From NCBI RefSeq assembly GCF_003326675.1, contig NZ_JPWF01000011.1, positions 88,501 to 152,500 of the forward strand: DNA of 64,000 nt. The letters are read 5' to 3'. The notes beneath the pieces were generated by a model. The model saw only the letters and a list, made by a program, of their open reading frames with translations, was not told the DNA's origin and ran no database searches. Positions within the stretch are counted from its first letter, which is position 1; each line of letters starts with the position of its first letter. This document shows positions 7,838-17,211 of this stretch, piece after piece. The position numbers and the translations under genes were made by a program. The DNA is from Thalassospira profundimaris (GTDB lineage: Bacteria; Pseudomonadota; Alphaproteobacteria; Rhodospirillales; Thalassospiraceae).

Positions 7838-8872
7838 ATGAAACACATCACCAAATTGCTGGCGGGTGCAGCGGTCGCGACCATGGTGTCGTTCGGTGCC
7901 CACGCACAGGAAGTTACCCTGACCGTTCACCATTTCCTGGGTCCGAAAGCACCGGCCCAGTCGAAGATGATCGAACCTTGGGCAAAGAAAATCGAAGAAG
8001 AATCAAACGGCCGTATCAAGTTTGAAATCTTCCCGTCCATGTCGCTCGGCGGCAACCCGCCGGAACTGTATCGTCAGGTTCGTGACGGCGTTGCTGACAT
8101 CGTCTGGACCCTTCCGGGTTACACCCCGGGCGTATTCCCGCGCATCGAAGTTTTCGAACTGCCAGGCGTTCACCTTGGTGATGCACGCGCAACCAACCTT
8201 GCGATGTGGGACCTGAAAGACGAATTCGCCGAAGACCTTAAAGACGTTCATACGCTGGCCGTACATGTTCATGCAGGTCAGGCGATCCATCTGACGAACA
8301 AAGAAGTCCGCACCGTTGACGATGTCAAAGGTCTGAAACTTCGTACCCCGACCCGTACCGGTTCCTGGGTGATTGAATCCTGGGGCGCAGAACCGGTCGG
8401 TATGCCGGTCCCGGCTTTGCCGCAGGCACTGTCGCTTGGCGTTGTTGACGGCGGTCTGGTTCCATTCGAAGTTGTTCCGCCGCTGAAACTGGCAGAACTG
8501 ATTTCCTATTCTGTTGAAGGCGAAGGCGCAAATTCGCGCTTTGGCACCTCGACCTTCCTGTTCGCAATGAACAAGGAACGTTACGAAAGCCTTCCGGATG
8601 ATCTCAAGGAAATCATCGACCGTAACTCGGGCCGTGATTTCGCAGCAGAAATTGGCGATGTCTTCAACAATGTTGAAGAAGTCGGCAAAAAGATGATCAA
8701 CGAAGGCAAAGGCCAGGTTGTTCAGCTGACCGCTGCTGAAAAAGCAACCTTCGACGATGCGTCTGCATCGGTTGTTGATCGCTGGATCGAAGAATCCAAG
8801 TCCAACGGCATTGATGGCGCGAAACTCGTTGCGGACGCCAAAGCAGCCGTTCTGGCCCATACCGCCAAGTAA
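7838..8872 (+). CDS. TRAP transporter solute-binding protein, DctP family
   Basis: Periplasmic receptor of a tripartite ATP-independent importer. ATG at 7838 follows AAAGGAGGAAGA, a near-perfect ribosome site. Residues 1-23 form a Sec signal peptide ending AHA. The mature chain begins VTLTVHHFLGPKAPAQS and contains the family block KGLKLRTPTRTG, with the conserved ligand arginine. It is 344 aa, a normal length. The membrane subunits follow after an intercistronic hairpin. The ligand cannot be read from the sequence; the upstream PcaQ-type site suggests protocatechuate or a related aromatic acid. Confidence 0.88.
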   Translation: MKHITKLLAGAAVATMVSFGAHAQEVTLTVHHFLGPKAPAQSKMIEPWAKKIEEESNGRIKFEIFPSMSLGGNPPELYRQVRDGVADIVWTLPGYTPGVFPRIEVFELPGVHLGDARATNLAMWDLKDEFAEDLKDVHTLAVHVHAGQAIHLTNKEVRTVDDVKGLKLRTPTRTGSWVIESWGAEPVGMPVPALPQALSLGVVDGGLVPFEVVPPLKLAELISYSVEGEGANSRFGTSTFLFAMNKERYESLPDDLKEIIDRNSGRDFAAEIGDVFNNVEEVGKKMINEGKGQVVQLTAAEKATFDDASASVVDRWIEESKSNGIDGAKLVADAKAAVLAHTAK

Positions 8873-8900
8873 CTTTTCGTAGTTACTGGAAAATCTTGTG

Positions 8901-8936
8901 GGGTCACGTATCATATTGACGCGTGACCCTCTTTTT
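8901..8936 (+). terminator. Attenuating terminator between the SBP and membrane subunit genes
   Basis: An 8-bp stem GGGTCACG (8901-8908) / CGTGACCC (8922-8929) is followed by TCTTTTT. It lies in the 83-base gap after the binding-protein gene. It probably protects or ends most transcripts there, giving more binding protein than membrane subunits. Confidence 0.7.
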
Positions 8937-8955
8937 CCCGCTAAAAGTTAGACAT

Positions 8956-9453
8956 ATGAAAAACGTGCTATACAAGGCTGCATCCTGGCTTGCCGTTGCT
9001 GGCGGCCTGCTTGCCCTGCTGATTGCCGTTGTAACGATTGTCAACGTTACCGCCTTTGGTCTGGACAAAATAGCCCGGCTGTTTGACGCCAACTTCCCCG
9101 CCATTATCGGCTATGAAGATTTTGTCAGCATGATCGTCAGCTCGGCTGCTCTGATGTTCTTCCCCTACTGCCAGGCACGTCGCGGTCATGTTGCCGTTGA
9201 CGTGTTTATCAAAATGTTTCCGGCATGGTTTGCCCGCACGGTTGACGTGATTTCGGGTATTTGCATGACCGCACTGGCGCTGTTCCTTGGTTACATGATG
9301 GTCAATGGCCTGATCGAGGTTCGTGGCGACAATACCCTTTCTGCAATTCTCGGCTGGCCGATCTGGCCATTCTATGTTCCGGGCATCATTTCGATGTTCC
9401 TGTGGGCCGCGATTGCCGGGGGTCAGATTTTCGAAAGAGAGGCCGATGTCTGA
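8956..9453 (+). CDS. TRAP transporter small permease, DctQ family
   Basis: Small membrane subunit that joins the binding protein to the large permease. From ATG at 8956 it is 165 aa with four hydrophobic segments (about residues 13-35, 52-70, 93-115 and 130-152) and the family block YCQARRGHVAVDVF. Its last 8 bases overlap the start of the large permease gene, so the two are translationally coupled. An upstream in-frame non-ATG start at 8923 would run into the preceding terminator and is rejected. Confidence 0.88.
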   Translation: MKNVLYKAASWLAVAGGLLALLIAVVTIVNVTAFGLDKIARLFDANFPAIIGYEDFVSMIVSSAALMFFPYCQARRGHVAVDVFIKMFPAWFARTVDVISGICMTALALFLGYMMVNGLIEVRGDNTLSAILGWPIWPFYVPGIISMFLWAAIAGGQIFEREADV

Positions 9454-10837
9454 GCGCGAATTAATCGGCCTTGGTGGCCTTGCTGTTCTCTTTTTCGTTC
9501 TGGCTTTGCGTGTTCCGGTTGGTCTGGCGATGGTTGGTGTCGGGATCGGCGGCAACTATGTGCTTAGCCTGTTCTTCCCGTTCCTGCGCTTTGACCCGTA
9601 TCTTCAGCAGTTCAAATCCCTGCTATACGGGATTGTGTCGAACTATGAATTGTCCGTGGTGCCGCTGTTTGTCCTGATGGGCTATCTGGCAAGTCAGGCC
9701 AATCTTTCGCGCGATCTGTTCCAGGGCGTGAATGCCATACTCGGCCGGTTCCGTGGCGGTGTTGCCATGGCGGCCATCGGTGCCTGTGCCGGTTTTGGTG
9801 CGGTATGCGGATCGTCGCTTGCAACTGCATCAACCATGGGCAAGGTTGCCCTTCCGGAACTTGACCGCCTGAAATATTCGCCGCGTCTGGCAACCGGTAC
9901 GCTGGCAGCGGGCGGAACACTTGGCATCCTGATCCCGCCATCGGTCGCACTGGTTATCTATGCGGTGACGGTCGAAGCATCGATCATTCAGATGTTCCAG
10001 GCTGCGATCATTCCCGGCCTGATTGCCGTTGTGTTCTTTATGGCTGTGATTGCCATTCAGGTCCGCCTGAACCCGTCACTGGCCCCGAAACCCGAACCGA
10101 TGCCCGCGGCTGAACGCAAAGAAGCCCTTCTGCGTCTGATCCCGGTGATGGTGATTTTCGGATCGATCATTCTGGGTCTGGGTGCCGGCCTGTTTACGCC
10201 GACCCCGGCGGCCGGTGTGGGTGTGTTTGCGATCCTTGCCTATGGCGCTTACATGCGCTGGCGTGGCAAGGGTGGCCTGACATGGGCAGGTCTTCGTCAA
10301 TCGCTTAAGGATACGGCGATCACGTCTTCGATGATTTTCTTCATCCTTTTGGGTGCGGAAATCCTCAAGGGCTTTTTCAGCCGTGCCAACCTCCCGGCCT
10401 ATATGGCAGAAGCCGCCGCGACCAGCGGCCTTGATCCCTGGCTGATCATGGTTCTGATGTTGCTGGCCCTGATCCTTCTGGGCTGCTTCATGGAAAGCCT
10501 TTCCATGATCGTGGTTGTGATCCCGTTCTTCTGGCCTGCCCTTGTTGATATCAATGGCGGGGACTGGGCAACGGCGGCAACGGCAGCCTATGGCATGGGG
10601 ACCGAGGACCTTAAAATCTGGTTCGGTATTCTCGCGCTCATTGTTGTGGAGCTGGGGCTTATAACCCCGCCGGTCGGATTGAACGTCTTTATCATCAACG
10701 CGCTGGCCAAGGGTGTCCCCATGAGCCAGACCTTCCGCGGGGTAATGCCGTTCTTTGCAGCCGAGATTGTCCGTATCCTGCTTTTGATCTTTGTCCCGAT
10801 CCTGACATTATTCGTGCCCTCGATACTGGGCGGATAA
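9446..10837 (+). CDS. TRAP transporter large permease, DctM family
   Basis: Sodium-coupled transport subunit. The start is ATG at 9446 (MSERELIGLGG), overlapping dctQ by 8 bases; the product is 463 aa with about 12 hydrophobic segments. Conserved blocks include ACAGFGAVCGSSLATASTMG, GGTLGILIPPSVALVIYAV and ELGLITPPVGLNVFIINALA, all typical of DctM. A terminator follows at 10859. Together with the two preceding genes it makes a complete DctPQM system. Confidence 0.92.
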   Translation: MSERELIGLGGLAVLFFVLALRVPVGLAMVGVGIGGNYVLSLFFPFLRFDPYLQQFKSLLYGIVSNYELSVVPLFVLMGYLASQANLSRDLFQGVNAILGRFRGGVAMAAIGACAGFGAVCGSSLATASTMGKVALPELDRLKYSPRLATGTLAAGGTLGILIPPSVALVIYAVTVEASIIQMFQAAIIPGLIAVVFFMAVIAIQVRLNPSLAPKPEPMPAAERKEALLRLIPVMVIFGSIILGLGAGLFTPTPAAGVGVFAILAYGAYMRWRGKGGLTWAGLRQSLKDTAITSSMIFFILLGAEILKGFFSRANLPAYMAEAAATSGLDPWLIMVLMLLALILLGCFMESLSMIVVVIPFFWPALVDINGGDWATAATAAYGMGTEDLKIWFGILALIVVELGLITPPVGLNVFIINALAKGVPMSQTFRGVMPFFAAEIVRILLLIFVPILTLFVPSILGG

Positions 10838-10858
10838 CCGCGACAAAGCCGATCTTCA

Positions 10859-10892
10859 AAGCCCGCCATTTCCGATGGCTGGCTTTTCTTTT
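10859..10892 (+). terminator. Intrinsic terminator after the first TRAP operon
   Basis: The stem AAGCC-C-GCCAT / ATGGC-T-GGCTT (10859-10869 and 10875-10885) has one internal mismatch and is followed by a T-rich run. It closes the dctPQM operon. Confidence 0.75.
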
Positions 10893-10972
10893 TCTCTTGT
10901 TCTCTTTACAGCTTCAAACTTAGAATTTCCGAATACTAAAATATAGCAAACCAACACATCAAAGACAGAACA

Positions 10973-11638
10973 ATGAACGTTAAAACTGAATTGAACCAAC
11001 CAATAATTTTCCGAACAGTCTCGAAAGAAGTCTACTATTCAACTATGGAATGTGGTTCTGTATGGCTCAGGTCAAACCGTTTCTATCAAAAAATAGAAGA
11101 CATTACTCGTAGAGATGACAAAGAAGGTATCAACACTACACAAACATCATTGGGGTTAAATATTTCTTCGCCAGATTCGCCTCCCGTCTCAATTATAGGA
11201 GATGGGCACATTGGATGTGAAATAGTCCCTCACTACATTATGTCAATGCACGGAACCGCTATCAAAAAACAAACACGTGATGAATTTGGAAAATATACCT
11301 TAGGAATAAAGAACCTATTCAAGTTATCCATAGAAGTTTGTCATCAAGTATCACAACAAATACCTGTCCACGCATACAGGTATGGGCAAGTTTCCTACCA
11401 ACACACAGCATTGACAGTCTCTGACAACAGTCAAGGGGCCGCAATCTCTACCGGAGAACTGAGCATAAGATCAATTAATACCGATGCATTAAGAAAACCT
11501 CCTATTGAACCATTTACTCTACAAGATGAGTGGAGAATCGTAATTTTCACAGAAGGCTTTCTAGAAGACGACCCCGAAAAACCAATAAAAATCAATGTAT
11601 CTCCAGAGCATTTCTACGATTATCACACACCAGAATAG
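10973..11638 (+). CDS. Hypothetical protein, AT-rich orphan
   Basis: A 221 aa protein that I do not recognise with confidence. No signal peptide or membrane segment is visible. The chain has FRTVSKEVYYSTMECGSVWLRS at the start and LQDEWRIVIFTEGF near the end. This pattern is faintly like DUF2971-type proteins, but that is only an impression. Base composition is very different from the surroundings: the 60 bases at 11041-11100 hold 22 G or C, against 34 at 11881-11940. It starts with ATG after an AT-rich gap, and the AT-rich tract continues to about 11735. This suggests recent horizontal acquisition. Confidence 0.6.
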   Translation: MNVKTELNQPIIFRTVSKEVYYSTMECGSVWLRSNRFYQKIEDITRRDDKEGINTTQTSLGLNISSPDSPPVSIIGDGHIGCEIVPHYIMSMHGTAIKKQTRDEFGKYTLGIKNLFKLSIEVCHQVSQQIPVHAYRYGQVSYQHTALTVSDNSQGAAISTGELSIRSINTDALRKPPIEPFTLQDEWRIVIFTEGFLEDDPEKPIKINVSPEHFYDYHTPE

Positions 11639-11735
11639 AACCTCAAAAATCAATAAGAACTAACAACCTAAGAGGAGACACAGCATCATATTCCATAGTA
11701 GATCATTCACAATTTTCTAGAAATGAAGGTCGCTT

Positions 11736-12692
11736 GTGCGCAACAGTATCCCAATCTACAAACTATATGGCGAACGTGATACCGACTGTGCCGAGACGGT
11801 GCCGGACGGGTTCGACTGGGACATAGCCGAGAGACCGAAACTCAGTGATCAGCAACCGGTCACGGAACCGGAATTCTTTCACCTTGAAAGTATCCCGGAA
11901 CGGTCCCGCCTGCATGACCTGCATATCAAGCCGCATCGTCACACCAACCTGTTTCAGCTTCTTTATATCACCGCCGGTCATGCCGAGATCAGCTTTGATG
12001 ATCAGCACCTGACCATGCAGACCGGACAACTGATTACAGTCCCGCCGGGCACAGTGCATGGCTTTAAATTCAGTGATGATATTGATGGCTGGGTGATTTC
12101 ACTGACCGATTATCATCTGCAGCAAATTCTGGCCCCTGCCCCCAAATTGCTGGCCCGCCTTGATCAGGCAATTTGTGTTGATACCAATCTCGCCGATGAC
12201 CAACCGGCAACCGGACCGGCCGATTTTCTGATATCGCAACTGGCGCGTGAATATTACAGCCACAATACCGGACGCCTGTTTGCCCTGCGCCATATTCTTG
12301 GGCTGCTTTTGCTTGATATCGGGCGCACCGCCCCACAGGGCGACCCCGCCCACCTGTCACGGCAGGAACTGAAAACAGCAAAGTTTCGCAAATTCCAGAT
12401 GCTGGTCGAACGGTTTTACAAGCAGCATAAATCGCTTGAATTCTATGCCCGTGAAATCGGCGTGACCACCACCCAGCTTAACCGCATCGCCAAGGATATC
12501 TATGGCATGACCGCAAGCGAAGTGGTGCAAAACCGCCTGATGCTGGAAGCCAAGCGCACCCTGATCTATACCGACATCGCCATCCAACAGATCGCCGATG
12601 AACTGGGTTTTCGCGATGCCGGATATTTTTCACGCTTCTTTGCCAAGAAGGCCGGAATACCCCCGGCTCAGTTCAGGAACAATCACCGATAA
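11736..12692 (+). CDS. AraC-family regulator, PobR-like
   Basis: Transcription factor of 318 aa. The start is GTG at 11736 with GAAGG six bases upstream. An N-terminal cupin sensor (LHIKPHRHTNLFQLLYITAG, then GQLITVPPGTVHGF) is followed by a C-terminal double helix-turn-helix (residues about 225-315, with YAREIGVTTTQLNRIAKD and ADELGFRDAGYFSRFFAKKAG). The opening IPIYKLYGE resembles AraC-type PobR regulators of 4-hydroxybenzoate hydroxylase. The pobA gene is 19 kb away in this window, so it is a plausible target but not a neighbour. A strong bidirectional terminator follows. Confidence 0.82.
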   Translation: MRNSIPIYKLYGERDTDCAETVPDGFDWDIAERPKLSDQQPVTEPEFFHLESIPERSRLHDLHIKPHRHTNLFQLLYITAGHAEISFDDQHLTMQTGQLITVPPGTVHGFKFSDDIDGWVISLTDYHLQQILAPAPKLLARLDQAICVDTNLADDQPATGPADFLISQLAREYYSHNTGRLFALRHILGLLLLDIGRTAPQGDPAHLSRQELKTAKFRKFQMLVERFYKQHKSLEFYAREIGVTTTQLNRIAKDIYGMTASEVVQNRLMLEAKRTLIYTDIAIQQIADELGFRDAGYFSRFFAKKAGIPPAQFRNNHR

Positions 12693-12719
12693 AAAAAGCC
12701 GGGCAAATGCCCGGCTTTT
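12691..12719. terminator. Bidirectional intrinsic terminator
   Basis: A perfect 7-bp stem GCCGGGC / GCCCGGC (12698-12704 and 12709-12715) with a 4-base loop has A-runs on the left and T-runs on the right. It serves both the AraC gene and the convergent ABC transporter operon. Confidence 0.88.
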
Positions 12720-12738
12720 CCATGTTTCGTGCAATGGC

Positions 12739-13557
12739 CTAGCGCCAGCCAAGCAACCAGCGATCAAGCCTGCCAAGCAACCAGGATACACACAGCCCCA
12801 AAAGTGACAAAACCACCACACCGGCAATCAACTGATCGGTCTGGTAAAGCTGACCGGCGGCAAGGATCAATGCGCCAATGCCATATTGCGCCCCGATCAT
12901 CTCGGCTGCGATCAAAAGGATAATCGCGATCGAGGATGAAATACGGAAACCCGAAAGGATGGTCGGCAACGCACCGGGCAGGATGATCTTTCGGATCACC
13001 GACCACATCGGCATGTCAAAGCTTTGCCCCATGCGGATCAGATTGCGCGCAACGTTATCGACCCCGCCAAACGTATTGATCACGGTCGGAAAAAACACGC
13101 CAAAGGCAATGGTCGCAAACTTTGACGGCTCGCCAATGCCAAACCAGATGATAAACAATGGCAAAAGCGCGATTTTCGGGATCGGGAACAGCGCCGATAC
13201 AAGTGCCACACCGGGCGAGCGCGCCCAGGTAAACATCCCCACCATAAACCCGACAACAAGACCCGCAACCGTCCCCAATATCCAGCCAACGGCAAGACGT
13301 TGCAGGGACGCGCCCAGATGACGCCAAAGATCACCCGACACAATCAGCTTCCAAAGGGCTTCGGCCACGGCAACCGGGCTTGGCATCGCAAGGTCGGAAA
13401 TAAACCCCGTCGATGATCCAAGTTGCCAAAGGACAATCACCACCACAAAACTTGCCCAAGCCGCAACCGGGTTGGCCTTGGGGTTAAAGCCGGTGGCGCG
13501 GAAACGGACCTTGTTATCCGCGTTTTCAGAACTGCTGTTTGCAACATCACGCGACAT
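12739..13557 (-). CDS. ABC transporter permease, SsuC/TauC family
   Basis: Inner-membrane subunit of an importer of the nitrate/sulfonate/taurine class. ATG at 13557 (MSRDVANSSS) is preferred; it overlaps the ATPase gene by 11 bases. The product is 272 aa with about six membrane segments and the EAA-like block QSFDMPMWSVIRKIILPGALP. It is the last gene of a binding protein, ATPase, permease operon. The substrate cannot be assigned; these systems carry sulfonates, taurine, pyrimidine precursors or aromatics. Confidence 0.88.
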   Translation of the reverse strand: MSRDVANSSSENADNKVRFRATGFNPKANPVAAWASFVVVIVLWQLGSSTGFISDLAMPSPVAVAEALWKLIVSGDLWRHLGASLQRLAVGWILGTVAGLVVGFMVGMFTWARSPGVALVSALFPIPKIALLPLFIIWFGIGEPSKFATIAFGVFFPTVINTFGGVDNVARNLIRMGQSFDMPMWSVIRKIILPGALPTILSGFRISSSIAIILLIAAEMIGAQYGIGALILAAGQLYQTDQLIAGVVVLSLLGLCVSWLLGRLDRWLLGWR

Positions 13558-14320
13558 TTTCAAGCTCCTTATCCGCTGCAATCGCCTCGTCCCGGATCAG
13601 GTTCCAAAGTGCGCCTTCATGGGCAACAAGTTCGGGCAGACCTTCGCGGCGGTCCTGGATCGGGATATCAATGCTGTGGATTTCCTTGATCGTGCCCGGA
13701 CGGCGGCGCAATGCCACTACCCGATGGGCCAAACGCACCGCTTCATTCAGGTTATGGGTAACATAAACTGCGGTCATGCCGGTGCGCGCAAACAGATCGG
13801 AAAACTCGTCAAGCAACAGAATGCGGGTCTGGGCATCAAGGGCCGATAAGGGTTCATCCATCAGCAACACTGCCGGGCGCACCGCAAGGGCGCGGGCAAT
13901 GCCAACACGCTGCTTCATGCCGCCTGAAAGCTGCTTGGGAAAGGCATCGCGGAAATCGGACAGATTGGTTTGCGCCAGAACTTCTTCGATCCGGGCATCG
14001 CGTTCGGCCCTGGACAGTGGATGATCTTCCAGCACCAGACTGATATTGCCCGCAACCGTGCGCCAGGGCAGCAATGCGAAATCCTGAAACACATATGTCA
14101 GCGGGTTAAGGCACCCTTCGGGTTTTGCCTGATCATCAATCAGAACCTCGCCCGATGTCGGGGCAAGCATTCCGCCAATGATCGACAACAATGTCGATTT
14201 CCCGCAGCCCGAAGGCCCAATCAGGGCAACGACCTCGCCCGGTTCAATCGTCAGATCAATGTCGCGCAATGCTTCGACCTGATCGTAACGATGGCTGACA
14301 TTTTTGATGGTAAGCCGCAT
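13547..14320 (-). CDS. ABC transporter ATP-binding protein, SsuB/TauB family
   Basis: Cytoplasmic ATPase of the importer. ATG at 14320 (MRLTIKNVSHRYDQ) gives 257 aa; an upstream in-frame start would add 36 residues without similarity to the family and is rejected. Walker A is GPSGCGKST, the ABC signature is LSGGMKQR, Walker B is VLLMDEPLSALD, and the Q-loop lies in TYVFQDFALLPWRTV. The gene overlaps the permease gene and lies 114 bases after the binding-protein gene, with two hairpins between. Confidence 0.93.
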   Translation of the reverse strand: MRLTIKNVSHRYDQVEALRDIDLTIEPGEVVALIGPSGCGKSTLLSIIGGMLAPTSGEVLIDDQAKPEGCLNPLTYVFQDFALLPWRTVAGNISLVLEDHPLSRAERDARIEEVLAQTNLSDFRDAFPKQLSGGMKQRVGIARALAVRPAVLLMDEPLSALDAQTRILLLDEFSDLFARTGMTAVYVTHNLNEAVRLAHRVVALRRRPGTIKEIHSIDIPIQDRREGLPELVAHEGALWNLIRDEAIAADKELENVA

Positions 14321-14358
14321 GGCCAACTCTTTGGATAATGAAACAACAGGGATGACAG

Positions 14359-14416
14359 TTTTGGAAAACGGGTTTTCCAAAAGACAACCGGGCCGAACAC
14401 GGATGTTTCGGCCCGG
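14359..14416 (-). terminator. Two tandem hairpins after the binding-protein gene
   Basis: Read on the minus strand, a 10-bp perfect stem CCGGGCCGAA / TTCGGCCCGG (14388-14397, 14407-14416) is followed by a T-rich stretch. A second 10-bp perfect stem TTTTGGAAAA / TTTTCCAAAA (14359-14368, 14373-14382) comes next. They lie in the 114-base gap before the ATPase gene and probably attenuate transcription or stabilise the binding-protein message. Confidence 0.65.
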
Positions 14417-14434
14417 TTTGAAAATCACATCAGC

Positions 14435-15511
14435 TTACTGACCAAGGGGTGCGATGAAGCTGGTATCGATGAATTCATCAGGATTGGCACTTGCATCGAC
14501 AAAGCCGCGATCCTGATACCATTTGACCTGTGCCTTGACGTCTTCGACATCAAGTTTGCCTTCCTCGGTAATAAACATCGCTCCATTACGGATTTTCGGA
14601 TAGGCCTTCTCTGCCGGGTCTTCGGCATAGACATATTTGTGAACGATTTCGAGGATCTCGTTCGTGCTGTCGCTTTCAATCAGCTTGCCATCCGCATCGG
14701 TCGCCAAAAGGCCAGCACGGTAATCGGCAACGCCTTTCTGATAGGCACGCACGAATTTCTCGACCACGTCACGGCGTTCTTCAACATTTTTGGTCGAGGT
14801 AAACAGACCACCGACCTGATAGGGAACGTAGTCCTTGACCCAGCCAATGATATGCGCGGCACCGGCATTTGCCAGCGGTTTGGCGATATGCGGGACGATG
14901 ATCATGCTGTCGACCTGACCGCTTTTAAGCGCGCCGATCATGTTCGGAACGGACTGAAGCGGCTTCAACTCCATGCTTTCGATATCAACACCGGCCTTTT
15001 CGGCAACGTTCCCGATCATGTAATGGAAGGATGAACCAACCTGCGACAGAGCAAAGCTGTGACCGCCAAGCTTATCGACCGAGGTCAGACCGGCATCAAA
15101 CGCCGCGTTCGAGGCCAGAATGGCCGAACCGTCATAACCCGGTTCTTCATGAAGCTGTGCGCCAATAACCTTAAGCGCACCTTTGCCCGCAAGGTTAAAG
15201 AACCCGCCGGTAAATGCCGTGACACCAAAATCGGCATCACCCGATGCAATCGCGACCGAAACCGGCTGTGCCGCACGGAAGAAGGTCAGTTCGGCATCAA
15301 GGCCCTCGGCCTCGAAATAGCCCTTTTCCTTGGCGATAAACAGCGGCGAGCTTGATACGAATGCCAGCGTCGCAATATTGATTTTATCAGCGGCCTGCGC
15401 GGCACCCGGCCCGAATGAAACGGCACCAAATGCCATGGCGCCAAGGGCGGTTGCCAACAGGGAACGACGGGTGATCGCACCGATCCCCTTCACCAGATCG
15501 TAAGAACGCAT
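14435..15511 (-). CDS. ABC transporter substrate-binding protein, SsuA/NMT1-like
   Basis: Periplasmic receptor of 358 aa. The N-terminus has a long signal peptide with an RR pair (ITRRSLLATAL, residues 13-22) and a site ending AQA, so it could use Tat or Sec. The mature part opens with INIATLAFVSSSPLFIAKEKGYFE, typical of the nitrate/sulfonate/taurine/thiamine-precursor binding family. It heads the operon SBP, ATPase, permease; an AGGAGG-type site precedes its ATG. No metabolic gene is linked, so the ligand is unknown. Confidence 0.86.
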   Translation of the reverse strand: MRSYDLVKGIGAITRRSLLATALGAMAFGAVSFGPGAAQAADKINIATLAFVSSSPLFIAKEKGYFEAEGLDAELTFFRAAQPVSVAIASGDADFGVTAFTGGFFNLAGKGALKVIGAQLHEEPGYDGSAILASNAAFDAGLTSVDKLGGHSFALSQVGSSFHYMIGNVAEKAGVDIESMELKPLQSVPNMIGALKSGQVDSMIIVPHIAKPLANAGAAHIIGWVKDYVPYQVGGLFTSTKNVEERRDVVEKFVRAYQKGVADYRAGLLATDADGKLIESDSTNEILEIVHKYVYAEDPAEKAYPKIRNGAMFITEEGKLDVEDVKAQVKWYQDRGFVDASANPDEFIDTSFIAPLGQ

Positions 15512-15811
15512 GTTTCCTCCTTCAGATGGTCTTTTGGTTTGTTTGCCTCTTCTGATTTTTTGTTAGCCGAATTACCGATAAATTGCCAATGTTTGGCGCA
15601 AAGCACGCGAAAAAGGGTTGATTTCACCTCTTAGCACCACATTCATGAAATGATATTTCATCATAAACTGAAACAGGCGGCAAATCCCCGGCACCAAAGC
15701 CCCATATTTGGTTGAGACCGCTGGCAAATTGCCAAAAGCCCCGCAAATCGTTATTACCAACAAACGCTTTGTCCTGGCCCAACCAAACCATCAAAGACAT
15801 CAACGGCATCC
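15512..15811. promoter_or_regulatory. Divergent intergenic region
   Basis: A 300-base gap separates the ABC operon from the flavoprotein gene. It holds a perfect palindrome, TGGCAA-A-TTGCCA, at 15722-15734. A looser inverted pair, TTGCC / GGCGCAA, lies near 15581-15602. No gene-like open frame with a ribosome site is visible. Confidence 0.4.
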
Positions 15812-17026
15812 ATGACCCAAACCAACGCCCTGCCCGCCAATCCAGCCAAGCCCGCCCCCAATGGCAAAACCGCCATGGTGATTGGTGCGGGCCCGGCCGG
15901 TTTGATGGCGGCTGAACGGCTGGCCGGGGATGGTTATGCGGTCACGATCTATGAAGGCATGCCAAGTGCCGGGCGCAAATTCCTGATGGCGGGGAAATCC
16001 GGGCTTAACATCACCCATGGCGAGGATCTGGAAACTTTCCTGACCCGTTATGGTGCATCGCGTGAACGTCTTGAACCGCATTTGCGCAAATTCGGCCCCG
16101 ATCAAATCCGGCAATGGTGTGCGGGGCTTGGTGTTGAAACCTTTGTCGGGTCTTCGGGCCGGGTTTTCCCGACCGCAATGAAGGCAAGTCCGCTTTTGCG
16201 GGCATGGTTGCGACGCCTTGATGGTTTGGGCTGTGTGATCCATTACCGCCATTACTGGACCGGCTGGAACGATGCCGGTCAGGCGGTTTTCAAAACAACC
16301 GATGGCGATGTAACAGTACAGGCCGATATCACCATTTTGGCCCTTGGCGGCGGAAGCTGGAAACGGTTGGGCTCGGACGGCAAATGGATGGATATCCTTG
16401 TTGCCGCAGGCATCAAGTGCAACCCTTTCAAACCGGCCAATTGCGGCTTTGATATCGACTGGACGGATCATCTGATCGATAAATGTGCCGGACAACCGGT
16501 CAAGGCCGTGACGCTTGCCTGTGGCGACCAGACTGTACGCGGCGAATTCGTAATTTCCAAAACCGGGATCGAGGGCAGTGCGGTTTATGCCATATCCGCG
16601 ACGCTCCGCGATCAATGGCTTGAAACCGGCGTCGGAACCCTCACACTTGACCTCTGCCCCGACCGCACGATTGAAGACGTCACCACACGTCTTGCCAAAC
16701 CGCGCGGCAAAAACTCGCTTGGTAATCATCTGCGCAAAACGCTTGGCCTTGATGCCACCAAAACGGCCATGATCTTCGAAGTCACCCAGCGCGACATTCA
16801 AAACGATCCGGCCAAACTGGCAACAGCGATCAAAAACCTCGCCCTTAAAATCAAAAAGCCCCGCCCAATCGACGAAGCCATCAGCACCGCAGGCGGTGTG
16901 GCATGGGAAGAACTCGACGAGAATTTCCAGCTTATCAAACGCCCGGGCACCTATTGCCTTGGCGAGATGGTCGATTGGGAAGCCCCGACAGGTGGCTATT
17001 TGCTAAGCGCCTGCCTGTCGTCATAG
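15812..17026 (+). CDS. FAD-dependent oxidoreductase, HI0933/BaiN-like flavoprotein
   Basis: A 404 aa flavoprotein with the N-terminal dinucleotide-binding motif GAGPAGLMAAERLA, the family block GRKFLMAGKSGLNITHGED and a C-terminal GTYCLGEMVDWEAPTGGY. These identify the HI0933-like family, in the subgroup often annotated as TIGR03862. The reaction is unknown for most members; some reduce enoate-type bonds. It appears to be a single-gene unit, divergent from the ABC operon. Confidence 0.85.
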   Translation: MTQTNALPANPAKPAPNGKTAMVIGAGPAGLMAAERLAGDGYAVTIYEGMPSAGRKFLMAGKSGLNITHGEDLETFLTRYGASRERLEPHLRKFGPDQIRQWCAGLGVETFVGSSGRVFPTAMKASPLLRAWLRRLDGLGCVIHYRHYWTGWNDAGQAVFKTTDGDVTVQADITILALGGGSWKRLGSDGKWMDILVAAGIKCNPFKPANCGFDIDWTDHLIDKCAGQPVKAVTLACGDQTVRGEFVISKTGIEGSAVYAISATLRDQWLETGVGTLTLDLCPDRTIEDVTTRLAKPRGKNSLGNHLRKTLGLDATKTAMIFEVTQRDIQNDPAKLATAIKNLALKIKKPRPIDEAISTAGGVAWEELDENFQLIKRPGTYCLGEMVDWEAPTGGYLLSACLSS

Positions 17027-17211
17027 CCGCCATTTCCGGCGCACCGCCCCTATGTGACTGTAGACACAGTTAAAACGTCGAAATTCATTTGACCATACAT
17101 TCGGTTAGGTTTTACCTTTTCAACCATAATGCGCTGCACAAATCGGTTTTCACAACATTACCGGATTGAGCACAAACATTCTGGGCCAGACTGGTTGGGG
17201 GAACCACATTG

